Of a stretch of DNA of 64,000 nucleotides, positions 23,165 to 35,229 are shown piece by piece. The position numbers and the translations under genes were made by a program. Below the pieces are notes generated by a model that was given only the letters and a program-made list of their open reading frames with translations, was not told the origin of the DNA and did no database searches. Each line of letters opens with the position of its first letter. Within the stretch, counting starts at the first letter, position 1. This stretch comes from Gambelia wislizenii (taxonomy: Eukaryota; Chordata; Lepidosauria; Squamata; Crotaphytidae): NCBI GenBank assembly GCA_030847615.1, contig JAUMIR010000001.1, positions 86,973,501 through 87,037,500 of the forward strand. The letters are read 5' to 3'.

Positions 23165-23912
23165 AATGAAAATCAGATTAGCAAAGGCATATAGCACATT
23201 TGGAAGACTTCACAAAAGAGTCTGGAGTAATAAACACCTGAGGTGAAGCACAAAAAATCAGTGTGTATAGAGCCATTGTACTGTCTATTCTCCTTTATGG
23301 GTCTGAAACATGGGTCACCTATTGCCACCACTTACGACTCCTCGAACACTTTCATCAGTGCTGTATATGCACAATCCTAAATATACACTGGACTGACTAT
23401 GTGACGAATGTTGCTGTCCTTGAGCAAGCAGGGATCACCAGCATTGAGGCCATGATATTGAGAACACAGCTGCGCTGGGCAGGGCACGTTTCTAGGATGG
23501 AGGACTATTGCCTCCCAAAAATAGTACTCTACGGTGAACTCGCCATGGGTCAGCATAAGAAGGGCACTCCAAAAAAGCAATACAAAGACTCCCTGAAACA
23601 ACATCTCAGGCTCGGCCAAATTGATCACCAACAGTGGTCTGCCCTGGCCTCACATTGGGAGGCATGGAGACGCACTATCCACAATGCTGCAGCCTTATTT
23701 GAGAACTCACACCGAACAAGTCTTGAATAGAAATGACAACGCAGAAAGAATCACAACCCAAAAACATCACCCAAGGAGACCTTCTGCTGTGCTTTCTGCA
23801 ACTGGACTTGTTTATCTTGGATTGGCCTTTTTAGTCATCAGCACACTTGCAGAAAGCCCGGGATGAGTCCTTCCTGAATCTTCGTTTGCGAAGAAAAGCC
23901 AGAGATTATTTT
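23165..23912 (+). pseudogene. LINE-Z copy 2, C-terminal ORF2 and 3' end
   Basis: The longest frame (23263-23730, 155 codons) starts inside the RT thumb region (VYRAIVLSILLYGSETW). It continues through the conserved QLRWAGHVSRMED block, a YKDSLKQHL block and WRRTIHNAAALFE. In the same frame past two stops comes a C-terminal zinc finger of the form C-x2-C-x13-H-x3-C with an SWIGLFSHQ core. A CTTCGTTTGCGAAG hairpin (23880-23893) and a short CCAGAGA end follow. It is a dead, 5'-truncated copy. The family is clear across six copies in the window, but the clade is not assigned. Confidence 0.8.
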
Positions 23913-24515
23913 AAAACAAACAAACCCCCAGTGTGGTAGCTAACCTCTCCAGAGTAAAGTAACTTCTCAGTTACTGTTAGCATTTGCAAACCAAGAAGCA
24001 TGGCTCCTTCCAAAGGAGCTGATCTGAATTTGTTTTGTCAGTTGTTTACATAGCCTCTTCTTGTTCTTCACCATTCATTTTTTTTTAGGGCTTTTTGTTT
24101 TGCTTCAGTTCATCTGGTTTTGATAGAATATCCTCCTTAATATAGTCAGCTTGAGCTGTGCCCCTCCTCCCCTGCCACAGTTTCCTTTGATGGACAGCAT
24201 GTGTTGGTTAATCTGTTTGAATGAGCCTAAGTTTATTTTAAAATCATTTTGTTTTGTCATCTATAACATTTATTTCTTTTTTCCCCTTGTCTCTCTTTAA
24301 AATCCACAAGAGATTTTCTGGAAGGATGGGATATGATGGTGGCAGCACTGGAGGTGGTAAAATACATCAACATGGTTTTTAATCCAAGAGTTTATTATAT
24401 GAGAATCCATCTTCCCTCCCTCACAGCACTCTCTTTGGTGCTGTACGTTCCAACTGAGGTTATATAGGACCTTCAGCTAGAAACCTCTGTTTCTCATCAT
24501 TCAAAACTTGGGGGG

Positions 24516-24562
<47 letters not shown>

Positions 24563-25318
24563 AGAGTGGAAACTTTCATGTCTGATTTTCATACAAATTT
24601 AACACTTCTCTTAGAAGTTTGACAGATATAAAAGTCATTCACCACTTTTTGGGAGCTATATGGACATTTTTATTTTTCAAAAATCTATTTCATATGTCAT
24701 GCTCTGATGCGTCACTGGGACTTATTAATGCAAGCATATCCCAACCCTGGTGATTTACTCTTGGCTCAGATGCATGCACTAGAACTCACATACTGCTCTT
24801 TTTCAAGGTGATTTCCCCCCTAGTGGTTAGCTTTAACTAATACATAAATATCTCATATGTATGCATAAAACTGCATATGTGCATAGCTAGCACAAATACA
24901 TAATGAATGTTATTTTTACCCATTGCCAGCCATGCCACTCTGACTTCAATCATTCTTTGCAGACATTTGGATGAGGCCAAATTATCTGTGCAGGAGAGCA
25001 ATACAGATCAGTCATCAAAAGAGCTGCTGTGGAATGCAAAAGCAGTTGGGACAGGCATTTTAACATGTTTTCAGAGGTGCTGGGTCAGCTTACAAGGCTG
25101 CTATTTTTCAAATGGAGAGTGGTTCTATGCATTTAGGAGGAGGAGAGGAGAGGCAGAAATCAATCAGCATGCAAGTCTCTCCTAGCATGCAAACTGAGTT
25201 CACTTTCACCAGCTAACTGCCATATAGCTTATTAATGATGGCAATTCTTGGGGCACTGGGGTAGGGAGTACTGTATACCATACTATACAGCAAATGAAGT
25301 TACCTTGGGAGGAGTGAC
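23913..25318. other. Unassigned sequence with long (TA)n
   Basis: A (TA)n microsatellite of about 20 units at 24521-24559 is the main feature. No gene is recognisable; the frame at 24907-25185 has no domain. Confidence 0.45.
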
Positions 25319-25422
25319 ATTTTGGGGCAACAATCCTCCTTCCACTACATCCCATGCTGGCTAGGGAATTCTGGGAGATATAGTTCAAAAGGCAGCTTCT
25401 TCCAAGCACTGCTGTAGATTGT

Positions 25423-25947
25423 GGACTTTATCACACCAGGCAACTGTGGTGTCATAAAGACACCTAATGATTGTGAAAGGGCGCACATACCATCTGTTCC
25501 TTTTTATTGACAGGTCAAGCCATCAATAGATCTCCTGTGGCACTTTGTTGGCAGCATTTGAAACTTCTCGCCATTGTGCTCACGGGAATACAGCCTCAAT
25601 GAAAGAACACTTCCAGGTGAGATCGTGACAGCCAGGTAGGGGATGCTCTTTTTATGCCCCCCCCCCAGTGTACTTGGGACTTTTAGTGTTTCTGTGCTTG
25701 TGTGTACGTTTTATGTGTTTATTTTGCTTTAATTTTTTCATTTACTGCACTCACGTCTTCTTGTGAGAATCGTCAAGATTTGGAACCCGGAAGTAAATGG
25801 AGCTCTGTTCATGCTCCTTTACTGCTGGGGCTGCCTTTCTGATGCTGGTTAAGGTAGGTCTGGTAGGGGTTTTTCTTATGCTGGCATAAAAACATTTCAT
25901 AATATGCCAGCAAATGAATATTTCAATAGGGTGGTCTGATAAAGTCC
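25423..25947 (+). mobile_element. TTATCAGA-group MITE, copy C
   Basis: It runs from GGACTTTATCACACC to GTCTGATAAAGTCC with TGT on both sides (25420-25422 and 25948-25950), a 3-bp duplication. The interior carries 'cttcttgtgagaat' near 25758 and 'ggagctctgttcatgctcc' near 25799. A palindromic 'ctcccag'-type repeat fragment lies just upstream (about 25320-25410). Confidence 0.8.
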
Positions 25948-25950
25948 TGT

Positions 25951-26128
25951 GTCTTAATATTGAACCAGTGGTGCTTGAAGTAGCTTCCCCATTTAAGTAA
26001 AGAATACCATTGACATCCAGTCTACTCAGTCCCCATCCATTCTCTTTTCTAGGGTTGCCATGTTTATTAATTTGGCCAGGTTTTATCAGATTGTAGGCAT
26101 GACACCCAGCGCCTGTTTGGAGCATTAG

Positions 26129-26182
<54 letters not shown>

Positions 26183-26758
26183 ACAATCAAGTCTCTAACC
26201 CTTGTAGGAGACAAGATGTGCAGCCAGTATATATCCAATTGTTTTGCAAGAAACAAGCCTGCCATTCCATTTCAGTTTGGTTAGCAAAGCAATGACAGGC
26301 CTCATCTATAACTGATTTCTTTTTTAAAAAAATTGATCAGCTTATAACAGTTGATGTGATCCATCCTCTCCCTATGCCTCGGTCAATGTGACCATTTTGA
26401 AAGAAAATCTAGCTTTGGGGAAGAAAGTCTAGCTGAAGTCTGTTTTGCAGAGCTCCTTACAAAGACTGTATAAAAAAGCAATGGACCCATTGGAATGAAT
26501 AAGGTCATGGGAAGCAACAAAGCAGGGTATAAGCTGCTGGTACCACAGCACAATTATTCCTATTTAAGGTGCCATGGACTCTGTTGTTTTTTGACTCCGT
26601 TGCTTTCCCATGACTTGACATAGCAATATATATGGATTTTGCTGGACTTCTAGTAAATAAAGAACAGTAAAACAAACAAACAAACAAACAAAATAAGCTA
26701 TGCTTTTACCTCTTCTTTCTGCCACATATACCTTTCAAGCAGCCAATCCCAAATACAG
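25951..26758. other. Unassigned sequence with (TTTC)n and (AAAC)n
   Basis: A (TTTC)n microsatellite at about 26130-26182 and a short (AAAC)n run at about 26672-26692. No gene. Confidence 0.5.
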
Positions 26759-26760
26759 TA

Positions 26761-28862
26761 CAGTTGTCCCTCCACATTCGCGAATTTGACATTCGCGGTT
26801 TCGAGTATTCGCGGTTTTGGGAGGGCCCCCCAGGGCCCCCCCAAAACCGCGACACGGGGCCGCCAGAGGCCCCGTGAAAGCCCTGGGAGGGCTGGGAAAG
26901 CCTCCGCGGGGCCTCTGGAGACCCTCTGGAGGCCCCGCGAAGGCCCTGTGGGGGGAGTGGGGAGGGCAGGGAAGGCCTCCGCGGGGCCTCCGGAGGGCCT
27001 CCGGAGGCCCCGCGAAGGCCCTGTGGGGGGAGTGGGGAGGGCAGGGAAGGCCTCCGCGGGGCCTCCGGAGGGCCTCCGGAGGCCCCGCGAAGGCCCTGTG
27101 GGGGGAGTGGGGAGGGCAGGGAAGGCCTCCGCGGGGCCGCCGGAGACCCTCCGAAGGCCCCGCGAAGGCCCTGTGGGGGGAGTGGGGAGGGCAGGGAAGG
27201 CCTCCGCGGGGCCTCCGGAGACCCTCCGGAGGCCCCGCAAAGGCCCTGTGGGGAAGTGGGGAGGGCTGGGAAGGCCTCTGCGGGGCCTCCGGAGGGTCTC
27301 CGGAGGCCCCGCTAAGGCCCTGGGGGGAAGTGGGGAGGGCAGGGAAGGCCTCTGCGGGGCCTCCGGAGGGTCTCCGGAGGCCCCGCTAAGGCCCTGGGGG
27401 GGAGTGGGGAGGGCAGGGAAGGCCTCCGCGGGGCCTCCGGAGGCCCCGCGAAGGCCCTGTGGGGGGAGTGGGGAGGGCAGGGAAGGCCTCCGCGGGGCCT
27501 CCGGAGGGCCTCCGGAGGCCCCGCGAAGGCCCTGTGGGGAAGTGGGGAGGGCTGGGAAGGCCTCTGCGGGGCCTCCGGAGGGTCTCCGGAGGCCCCGCGA
27601 AGGCCCTGTGGGGGGAGTGGGGAGGGCAGGGAAGGCCTCCGCGGGGCCTCCGGAGGGCCTCCGGAGGCCCCGCGAAGGCCCTGTGGGGGGAGTGGGGAGG
27701 GCAGGGAAGGCCTCCGCGGGGCCTCCGGAGGGCCTCCGGAGGCCCCGCGAAGGCCCTGTGGGGGGAGTGGGGAGGGCAGGGAAGGCCTCCGCGGGGCCTC
27801 CGGAGACCCTCCGGAGGCCCCGCGAAGGCCCTGTGGGGGGAGTGGGGAGGGCAGGGAAGGCCTCCGCGGGGCCTCCGGAGGGTCTCCGGAGGCCCCGCGA
27901 AGGCCCTGTGCGGGGAGTGGGGAGGGCAGGGAAGGCCTCCGCGGGGCCTCCGGAGGGTCTCCGGAGGCCCCGCTAAGGCCCTGGGGGGGAGTGGGGAGGG
28001 CAGGGCAGGCCTCCGCGGGGCCTCCGGAGGGCCTCCGGAGGCCCCGCGAAGGCCCTGTGGGGGGAGTGGGGAGGGCAGGGAAGGCCTCCGCGGGGCCTCC
28101 GGAGGGTCTCCGGAGGCCCCGCGAAGGCCCTGTGGGGGGAGTGGGGAGGGCAGGGAAGGCCTCCGCGGGGCCTCCGGAGGGCCTCCAGAGGCCCCGCGAA
28201 GGCCCTGTGGGGGAGTGGGGAGGGCCGGGAGGGCCTCCGCGGGGCCTCCGGAGGGTCTCCGGAGGCCCTGCGAAGGCCCTTTGGGGGGAGTGGGGAGGGC
28301 AAGGAAGGCCTCCGCGGGGCCTCCGGAGACCCTCCGAAGGCCCCGCGAAGGCCCTGTGGGGGGAGTGGGGAGGGCAGGGAAGGCCTCCGCGGGGCCTCCG
28401 GAGGGTCTCCGGAGGACCCACGAAGGCCCTGTGGGGGAGTGGGGAGGGCTGGGAAGGCCTCCGCGGGGCCTCCAGAGACCCTCCGGAGGCCCCGCGAAGG
28501 CCCTGTGGGGGAGTGGGGAGGGCCGGGAGGGCCTTCGCGGGGCCTCCGGAGGCCCTGCGAAGGCCCTTTGGGGGGAGTGGGGACGGCAAGGAAGGCCTCC
28601 GCGGGGCCTCCGGATGGTCTCCGGAGGCCCCACTAAGGCCCTGGGGGGGAGTGGGGAGGGCAGGGAAGGCCTCCGCGGGGCCTCCGGAGGGCCTCCGGAG
28701 GCCCCGCGAAGGCCCTGGGGAGGCGGGGGAAAGCGACTATGGGGCCTCCGGAGGCCCCATGGTCGCTATAGCAGGGAAGGGGGGGGCAAACAGTATTCGC
28801 GGTTTTTTCACATTCGCGGGGGTCCGTGGAACGTAACCCCCGCGAATGTGAAGGGACGACTG
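26761..28862. mobile_element. Tigger/MER2-like element carrying a giant GC-rich minisatellite
   Basis: The ends are CAGTTGTCCCTCCACATTCG at the left and ...GAATGTGAAGGGACGACTG at the right, flanked by TA (26759-26760 and 28863-28864). Both flanks repeat 'attcgcgg(t)' motifs in inverted order, as in MER2/Tigger-type non-autonomous elements. The 231-bp element at 3572-3802 is the short counterpart. There is no transposase, and nearly all the extra length is the tandem array annotated separately. Confidence 0.8.
26860..28725. repeat. 75-bp GC-rich minisatellite, about 24 units
   Basis: The phrase 'ggagggcagggaaggcctccgcggggcct' (landmark) recurs every 75 bp, for example at 26961 and 27036. Unit variants swap 'ggagggcctccggagg', 'ggagggtctccggagg' and 'ggagaccctccggagg', and some units are shortened. 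Each unit has GGGGCCTCCGGAGGCCCC-type palindromes, many CpG dinucleotides and G runs. Because 75 is divisible by 3, every frame without a stop stays open through the array. This explains mirrored open frames of 280-476 codons on both strands; none is a believable gene. Confidence 0.9.
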
Positions 28863-28864
28863 TA

Positions 28865-29411
28865 TATCTTTTTGATACTGATACTATAGAAAATACTTTG
28901 CCATTCCATGCTCTATTTCTGTTGCAACACATATTGCATAGATAGTCAAAGCAGTCCAGGGTAGCAGATGGGATGTCCAAGCAATAGGAGAAGATGATGT
29001 AAAGCTGTTGTGTAGAAGTGTGTATATGTGCAAGGCCAAACTAAAAAAAATTGCTATCTGAAGCAAAGAGCAAGATGGCACCCCTCCTCTTCTTTTCTTG
29101 CAAAAGTGTGATCATTCTTTTAAACGGTGAAAGATATCACTGTCTGTCTTACCAAGGCACTATTTTTCCGTGGTGGTGGGGAGGGGATGCTCCTGTGAAG
29201 GAAGGAGCTATGCTGTGGTAGCACTGCTATGTTAAGGTCTACCAGTAATGATGCCATCAGCAAAAGAGAACTGATATTTCCAATGGTGATAGTGGCAGAG
29301 AAATTCCAGCAGGGAAACTACTGGGTAGCAACTGTGTGTGTGTGTGTGTGTGTTACTGGTAGAGGATCTCTCAGGGAAAAAGGCAGTAGCACTTCAGCTA
29401 ACCCACAGTAG
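28865..29411. other. Unassigned sequence
   Basis: Includes a (TG)n run at about 29331-29352. No gene recognised. Confidence 0.4.
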
Positions 29412-29716
29412 TGCACAGAAGAAGGCAATTTTAAGCCACTTCCTAATGTCCTTTACTTTGAAAATCCTATGAAGAGACAATCCAAAACTAAGCAAAAGAT
29501 AGTGCTAGAAGATGAGAGCCCGAGATCAGAAGGCACTCAACCAGCTACTGGGCAGAGCTAAGGGCAAATAAAAATAGCACTATGTTTAATGATGAAAGAA
29601 TCCAAAATGAAACAAGAGATGGGAATAAGTTGTAAACAAAGTTCTAAAGGGGCAGAGTAAAGGGCAATCACAAATAGAGATGTGGCCAAGAGCACAATGG
29701 ATCTTAACCAGAAAGT

Positions 29717-30920
29717 CTCTCTCTCTCTGGCTTTTCTTCGCAAACGAAGGTTCAGGAAGGACTCATCCCGCACTTTCTGCAAGTGTGCTGATGACTAAAA
29801 AGGCCAATCAGAGATAAACAAGTCCGGTTGCAGGAAGCACAGCAGAAGGTCTCCTTGGGTGATGTTTTTGGGTTGTGATTCTTTCTGCGTTGTCGTTTCT
29901 CTTCAAGACTTGTTCAACGTGAGTTCTCAAATAAGGCTGCAGCATTGTGGATAGTGCGTCTCCATGCCTCCCGATGTGAGGCCAGGGCGGACCACTGTTG
30001 GTGATCAATTTGGCCAAGCCTGAGATGTTGTTTCAGGGAGTCTTTGTATCGCTTTTTTACGCTGACCCGTGGCGAGTTCACCGTAGAGTAGTATTTTTGG
30101 GAGGCGATGGTCCTCCATCCTAGAAACATGCCCTGCCCAGCACAGCAGTCTTCTCAATATCATGGCCTCAATGCTGGTGATCCCTGCTTGCTCAAGGACA
30201 GCAACATTCGTCACATAGTCAGTCCAGTGTATATTTAGGATTGTGCGTAGACAGCGCTGATGAAAGTGCTCGAGGAGTTGTAGGTGGTGGCAATAGGTGA
30301 CCCATGTTTCAGATCAATAAAGCAGAAAAGACAGTACAATGGCTCTATACACACTGATTTTTGTGCTTTGCCTCAGGTGTTTATTGCTCCAGGTTCTTTT
30401 GTGAAGTCTTCCAAATGCACTATATGCCTTTGCTAATCTGTGATCGATCTCTTTGTCAATCTTGGCATCTGAGGAGATGATGCTTCCCAGGTAGGTTAAC
30501 TGCTTAACGGACTTGAGCACAGATTTGCCGACGGCAATGTGGGGGTGGTGGTGTTCGTCCTCTGGTGCAGGCTGGTAAAGAACTTCTGTTTTCTTCAGGT
30601 TGACTTCCAGCCCAAACAGCTCTGCAGCTGTTGCAAAGCAGGATTTTAGGCACTGCAGAGCTGCTTCTGTGTGGGCAACAAGGGCAGCATCATCGGCGAA
30701 GAGCAGCTCATGGACTAGATAGTTTAGAGTCTTAGTGTGAGCCCTCAGATGGCTTAAATTAAACAAGCTACCATCAGTACGGTAATGTATATAGATGCCG
30801 TCGTCTTCTTCAAGTTTGGAAACACGGAGGTCATGCACTCCACAATAAATTCCACGAATTCCTTGTGAACTGCTGGGAAAAAGGGGAACTGCCATCAGAC
30901 CTCCGAGATGCCATCAGACC
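29717..30920 (-). pseudogene. LINE-Z copy 3, longest copy, with RT FADD
   Basis: A 1204-bp minus-strand insertion flanked by the 12-bp duplication TAACCAGAAAGT (29705-29716 and 30921-30932). From its 5' side it encodes YRTDGSLFNL, then ELLFADDAALVAH with the RT catalytic FADD (30691-30711), LKKTEVLYQPAPE, LTYLGSIISSDA, HRLAKAYSAFGRLHKR and VYRAIVLSFLLY. After that come the thumb and post-RT blocks in other frames. A short deletion near 30055 and several frameshifts kill it. The 3' hairpin CTTCGCAAACGAAG is at 29737-29750. Confidence 0.85.
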
Positions 30921-31464
30921 TAACCAGAAAGTAGACATGCTCAAAAGAGGAAAAAAATTCTGAAGCTGCCCAACACATATTATAGGAACATGGAATGTGA
31001 TAAGCATGAATCAAGGGAAGCTAGACATAGTAAAACAAGAAATGGAATGTATAAACATAGCAATATTTGGAGGTGAGTGAGCTAAAATGGACAGGAATGG
31101 GATATTTTGAGTCAGTTAATTACACAGTGTTCTAGTCAGGAAATGAAAAGACAAAAAGAAATGAATGAATGAATGATACTTTATTACGGTCAAAGACCAG
31201 CATAAAAAAAACAAAACTTTAAAACAATAAGGTTAAATTAAAACAACAAAATAAAATTAAAATAATGCATAAATAGTAATGCATTAATATTACATTAACA
31301 AGCAATACAATAAAAGAAAGTGCATACATAGGATAGTTTATACAATTAAGTGCTTTGTTTTTAAATAGTAAGAGGATAAATCTGTCTACTAAGAAGGTAA
31401 AATAAATCAATTTAGGAAGAAAGTAAATTTAAGTAAGACTAAAAAACAACTTCTGTCAGCTAGA

Positions 31465-34400
31465 TCAAAGTAATTCAGATGCAATATGTTCTGCTATCTT
31501 AGATTTAATTTTGCTTTTCCTGTAAGTAATTGCAGATGCACAGAATTGTGCCACTTTACAAGTTATCTGTGGGTTGCAGTCTGACAGAAGGTATTTTAAG
31601 TAAAAAGTTTCTGATCTCCCTGTTTTATTTAGAAGAATTGGGGTGATCATATCTTTGCAGGCATCACAGTAAAAAGGACAGTGGAATAATACATGATTGA
31701 TCGTTTCAATGTTTCCTGTATTACAAGGGCATATTCTCTCAAGCATAGGAGTCTTATTGTATTTACCCTCAAGGTGTGCTGAAGGTAATACATTTAATCT
31801 GGCTAACAGGAATGCTTTCCTGTGTTTGGGTATTGTTAGATTCGTCAAATTATTTGCCATAACAAATGTACCAGCACAATCCCAATAGTTGAAATATCTC
31901 GCAGACAGACTACGATGGTTTTGGAAATCTATATCCTTTATACGTTGGAGTATAGCTGTTTTAGCTTTTGAGTACCCCATGGATCTAAGAGTATCTGACA
32001 GAAGACCCATGTTTTGTAATTTTGTAGTCAATGTTTTTTCCATTTAGATTGGAAGGTTTCTGTCAGAATTAATGGCACAAGACCCATAGGCAAAAAAGTC
32101 AATTTTAACCAAAGATTTACTGTCATTATCAATATTCGGGCCTCCATAGAAATTTGTCCAGACTCCAGACAAAGTATTACATTTGGGACACAGGTCAGGA
32201 CTCCTGTAACAGCTCTTAAGAATTTAGTAAGTACAACTTCAAAAGGCTTGTAGTCCTCATTTGCATAAATCTGACAGCCATACAGCATTTGTGATATTAC
32301 TTTACTGATGAAAACTTGAATTGCTGCAGGGATATATTGGCTGCCTTTGGTATAAAAAAAGGAAAGGAGTGCTTTAGTACTTCTTTGCACGGTTGCAATG
32401 ATGTGCTTCGTTTGCAGAATCCAAGAGCCTGTTGACTGGAATATTAGACCTAGATATTTGTATGAGTTAACCTGTTCTATTGGTTGGCCATCTATCTGCC
32501 ATTTGTGCTTAATCTTTTTCTTGTTAAATATCAGTATCTTTGTTTTACTACAGTTTATTGTCAACAGCTCCTCTTTGCAGTAACAGGCTAGTGCACTTAG
32601 AAGATGTCTCAGGCCTATTCTTGTTTGAGATAAGAGTACTGCGTCATCTGCGTATAATAGCACAGAAATTGGTCTGTCAGCTAACGGGGGGAATGAGAGT
32701 TTATCAAGTTCAGATGTCGAACCAAGGAGTTGATGTAGAAATTGAATAAGGTAAGGGCTAGAATACAGCCCTGTCTTACACCAACGTGAGTAGGTATTTT
32801 CCTTGTTAGATGATCCACAGAACTGCATCTGACTTTCAAGGAAGTATTTTCATATAGCTTCCTTATAAGTAACACCAATCTCTTGTCGAAGTTATAAGAC
32901 TCAAATTTTATCCAAAGTTTTTCCCTGGAGATTGAGTCAAAAGCTTACTTAAAGTCGATAAATGCAGCATGAAGACCTTCATTGACTGGTGCATATTTTT
33001 CAGCCAGATGTTGAAGGATAAGTCCTTGGTCAACTGTACTTCGACCTGTTCTGAAACCGGCTTGCTCATCTGCAAGAATGTTTTCTTGATCTATCCAGTC
33101 AATCAGTTTTTCATGGAGATAGGAAGCATATTATTTGCTGTTTATGCTCAGAAGACTAATGGGTCTGTAATTGGCTGGGTCTGATTTTTCTCCCTTTTTG
33201 TAAATAGGAATAATAATGGCTAATCCCCAATCCTCAGGAATATATGCCGTGTGGTCAATCCAGGTAAACAAATTTGAGAGAACAGGTGCCCACCAGCCTA
33301 TGTTTGTTTTTAATAGCTCTGGTGGGATATTGTCACAGCCTGGAGCTTTGCCCAACTTTAAGTTTGAAATCAGGAGACATATTTTCTTTTCAGAAACCGG
33401 GAGCCACTTTGCGAGATTACTTATATCTGTCCCAAGAACTAGATAGTTGGACCTGTATGGATCAAAAATAGAACTAAAATAAGATTCCCAGCAATTTGGG
33501 GAAATGTGGTAATCTATATTTGGACTTTTTTTTTGCCAGGCCATGGACACCACTTGCCAGAAGGTTGCAGAATCTTTTGTCCTTGACACATCTATTAAAA
33601 TTTGCCATGTTGCTCTTATATCCTGATCTTTTTTGATTTAATTAATTTTTTGTAGTTCTTTTTTAACACAAACCATTCAGGAGGTAGAGTATGCAAATTC
33701 TGCTCTCTATATTGTTGATATTGCACTATTAAATATTTTTTCATGGTGATGCATTCATGGTCAAACCATCGCTTGGAATTTTTCTTATAGACTTTTGATA
33801 CATTTGATGGTTTCAAGCAAGTTTGCAGGTTTGAAATTAATTCATGGAATATAGAAAAAACTATTTCTGGAGACTCTGCAGTCAACAAAGCTTCACGTTG
33901 GCTTCGAATGGTATCAGAATGTAATAGTGTTATTGTCTTTTGGCTTACTGTGTTTGTCCATTTCAACCTTGTAAATATCTTTTCAGCATCAAGGTTTAGC
34001 ATCTCAGTTCTGGTTAACGATGTTAAGTTTTAATACTAGAGGAAGATGGTCACTCTCTAATCGTTTACTCACATGGTAACTGGATATGGTATTTAGTAGA
34101 CTGTATGAGGTTATACAATAGTCTATGGTGGAAGCTCCTGTTCCAGATAGAAAAGTGTATTCTCCTGGTGTATCGTCTTTAATGCTCCCATTTAGGATAA
34201 TTAAATCAAATTTGTTTACCAACTGTATTAAATGAAATCCAGCACGGTTACAACCCTTATCTTTTGAATGTCTTATGGGTATAGGCTGATCAACGTCTGT
34301 TTCTGGGCATTTTAGTTTAAAGTAAGAATAAAGAGTTTGATCTGATTGGCCTATTCGGGCATTCAAGTCACCTGCCATAAGAATATGTGCTTTTGGGTAA

Positions 34401-34753
34401 AGGTTTGTTAGATTAAAGATATATTCTTCTAGATTTACCCAATTTATTTTAATCAGTTGTTGGAGATTTAATGGGGGGAGATATACGTTTATTATCAGTA
34501 AACTGAATGACTTGAAGTTGATAACCAAGGACATTGCTAGGTTTAGTAAAGAAGTTGACCTCGTAATTTTGGCTTGAATGTTGGTGGATATTAAAATAGC
34601 TAAGCCACCTTTTGAACGTCCTCCTCGGAGGCTAGGTTCTGCATCCAATGAGAAAGTGGAGAATCCATTTACAGCTGGATTTTCTCTTGCCCAAGTTTCC
34701 TGTAATAGTATAATATCATAATTAGATATGAAGTCCAGGAAGTCTGGGTCCAC
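31465..34753 (-). pseudogene. Vingi-like ORF2: AP endonuclease, RT, C-terminal Cys/His motif
   Basis: The ORF2 protein would nick the target and copy element RNA. The first frame (34753-34004) is an AP endonuclease: LLQETW (catalytic Glu), MAGDLNARIG (Asp), and terminal ESDHLPLVL (Asp-His). It continues in broken frames 34002-33616 and 33589-33131 (KRWFDHECITMKK; PIYKKGEKSDPANYRPISLL, RT block 1). Then 32878-32028 has GVRQGC and the catalytic YADD (32641-32658), and 32043-31465 carries a C-terminal CPCNTGNIETINHVLFHC motif, a zinc-binding C-x-C-x8-H-x4-C pattern. At least four interruptions make it inactive, although each block is well preserved. Confidence 0.8.
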
Positions 34754-35229
34754 TGCTTTACTGAGCCAGCCAGCTATATTCCAAGATAAAATAGTCAGGT
34801 CTTGTTTTCTTTGATGTAGTTTTTTGGTGTTCTTTTCTTGTCATGTTTGTAGGGATGGGTCATGGAAGTTCATAGGTAGTCTCTGCAGGTGTTGCATTAC
34901 TGCTTTGGTTAATGGAGTTTTCTTTTGTGATGTTTGCTCTGTTGTTTGATAAGACAGTTCTTCTGTGTCATTTAACAGCTTTTTATTGTTCTGTTCATGA
35001 TGATGTGTTGGATGTATCTTTCTTGAAGTTTCTTCAGGGTCTTCCATATACTTGATAATTTAGAAATCGAGACTTGGCCTACTAACATTTGTAAATATCT
35101 GTTTGATTTGATTAGATTGACAAGTAGGCAAAGATGGTTGTTTCACTGGTGATCCTAGCTCGTTTTCATCTAGGAATCTCATTTCAAGCCATGTAGAGGG
35201 TTCCGTCTTTCTTATATTTTCAGATATTT

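Noticed and set aside
26698..28889. Very long open frames (up to about 476 codons) on both strands with repeated Gly/Pro/Arg/Ala peptides
   Set aside because: They are produced by a 75-bp tandem repeat whose length is a multiple of 3 and which lacks stops; they mirror each other across strands and frames and have no globular domain.
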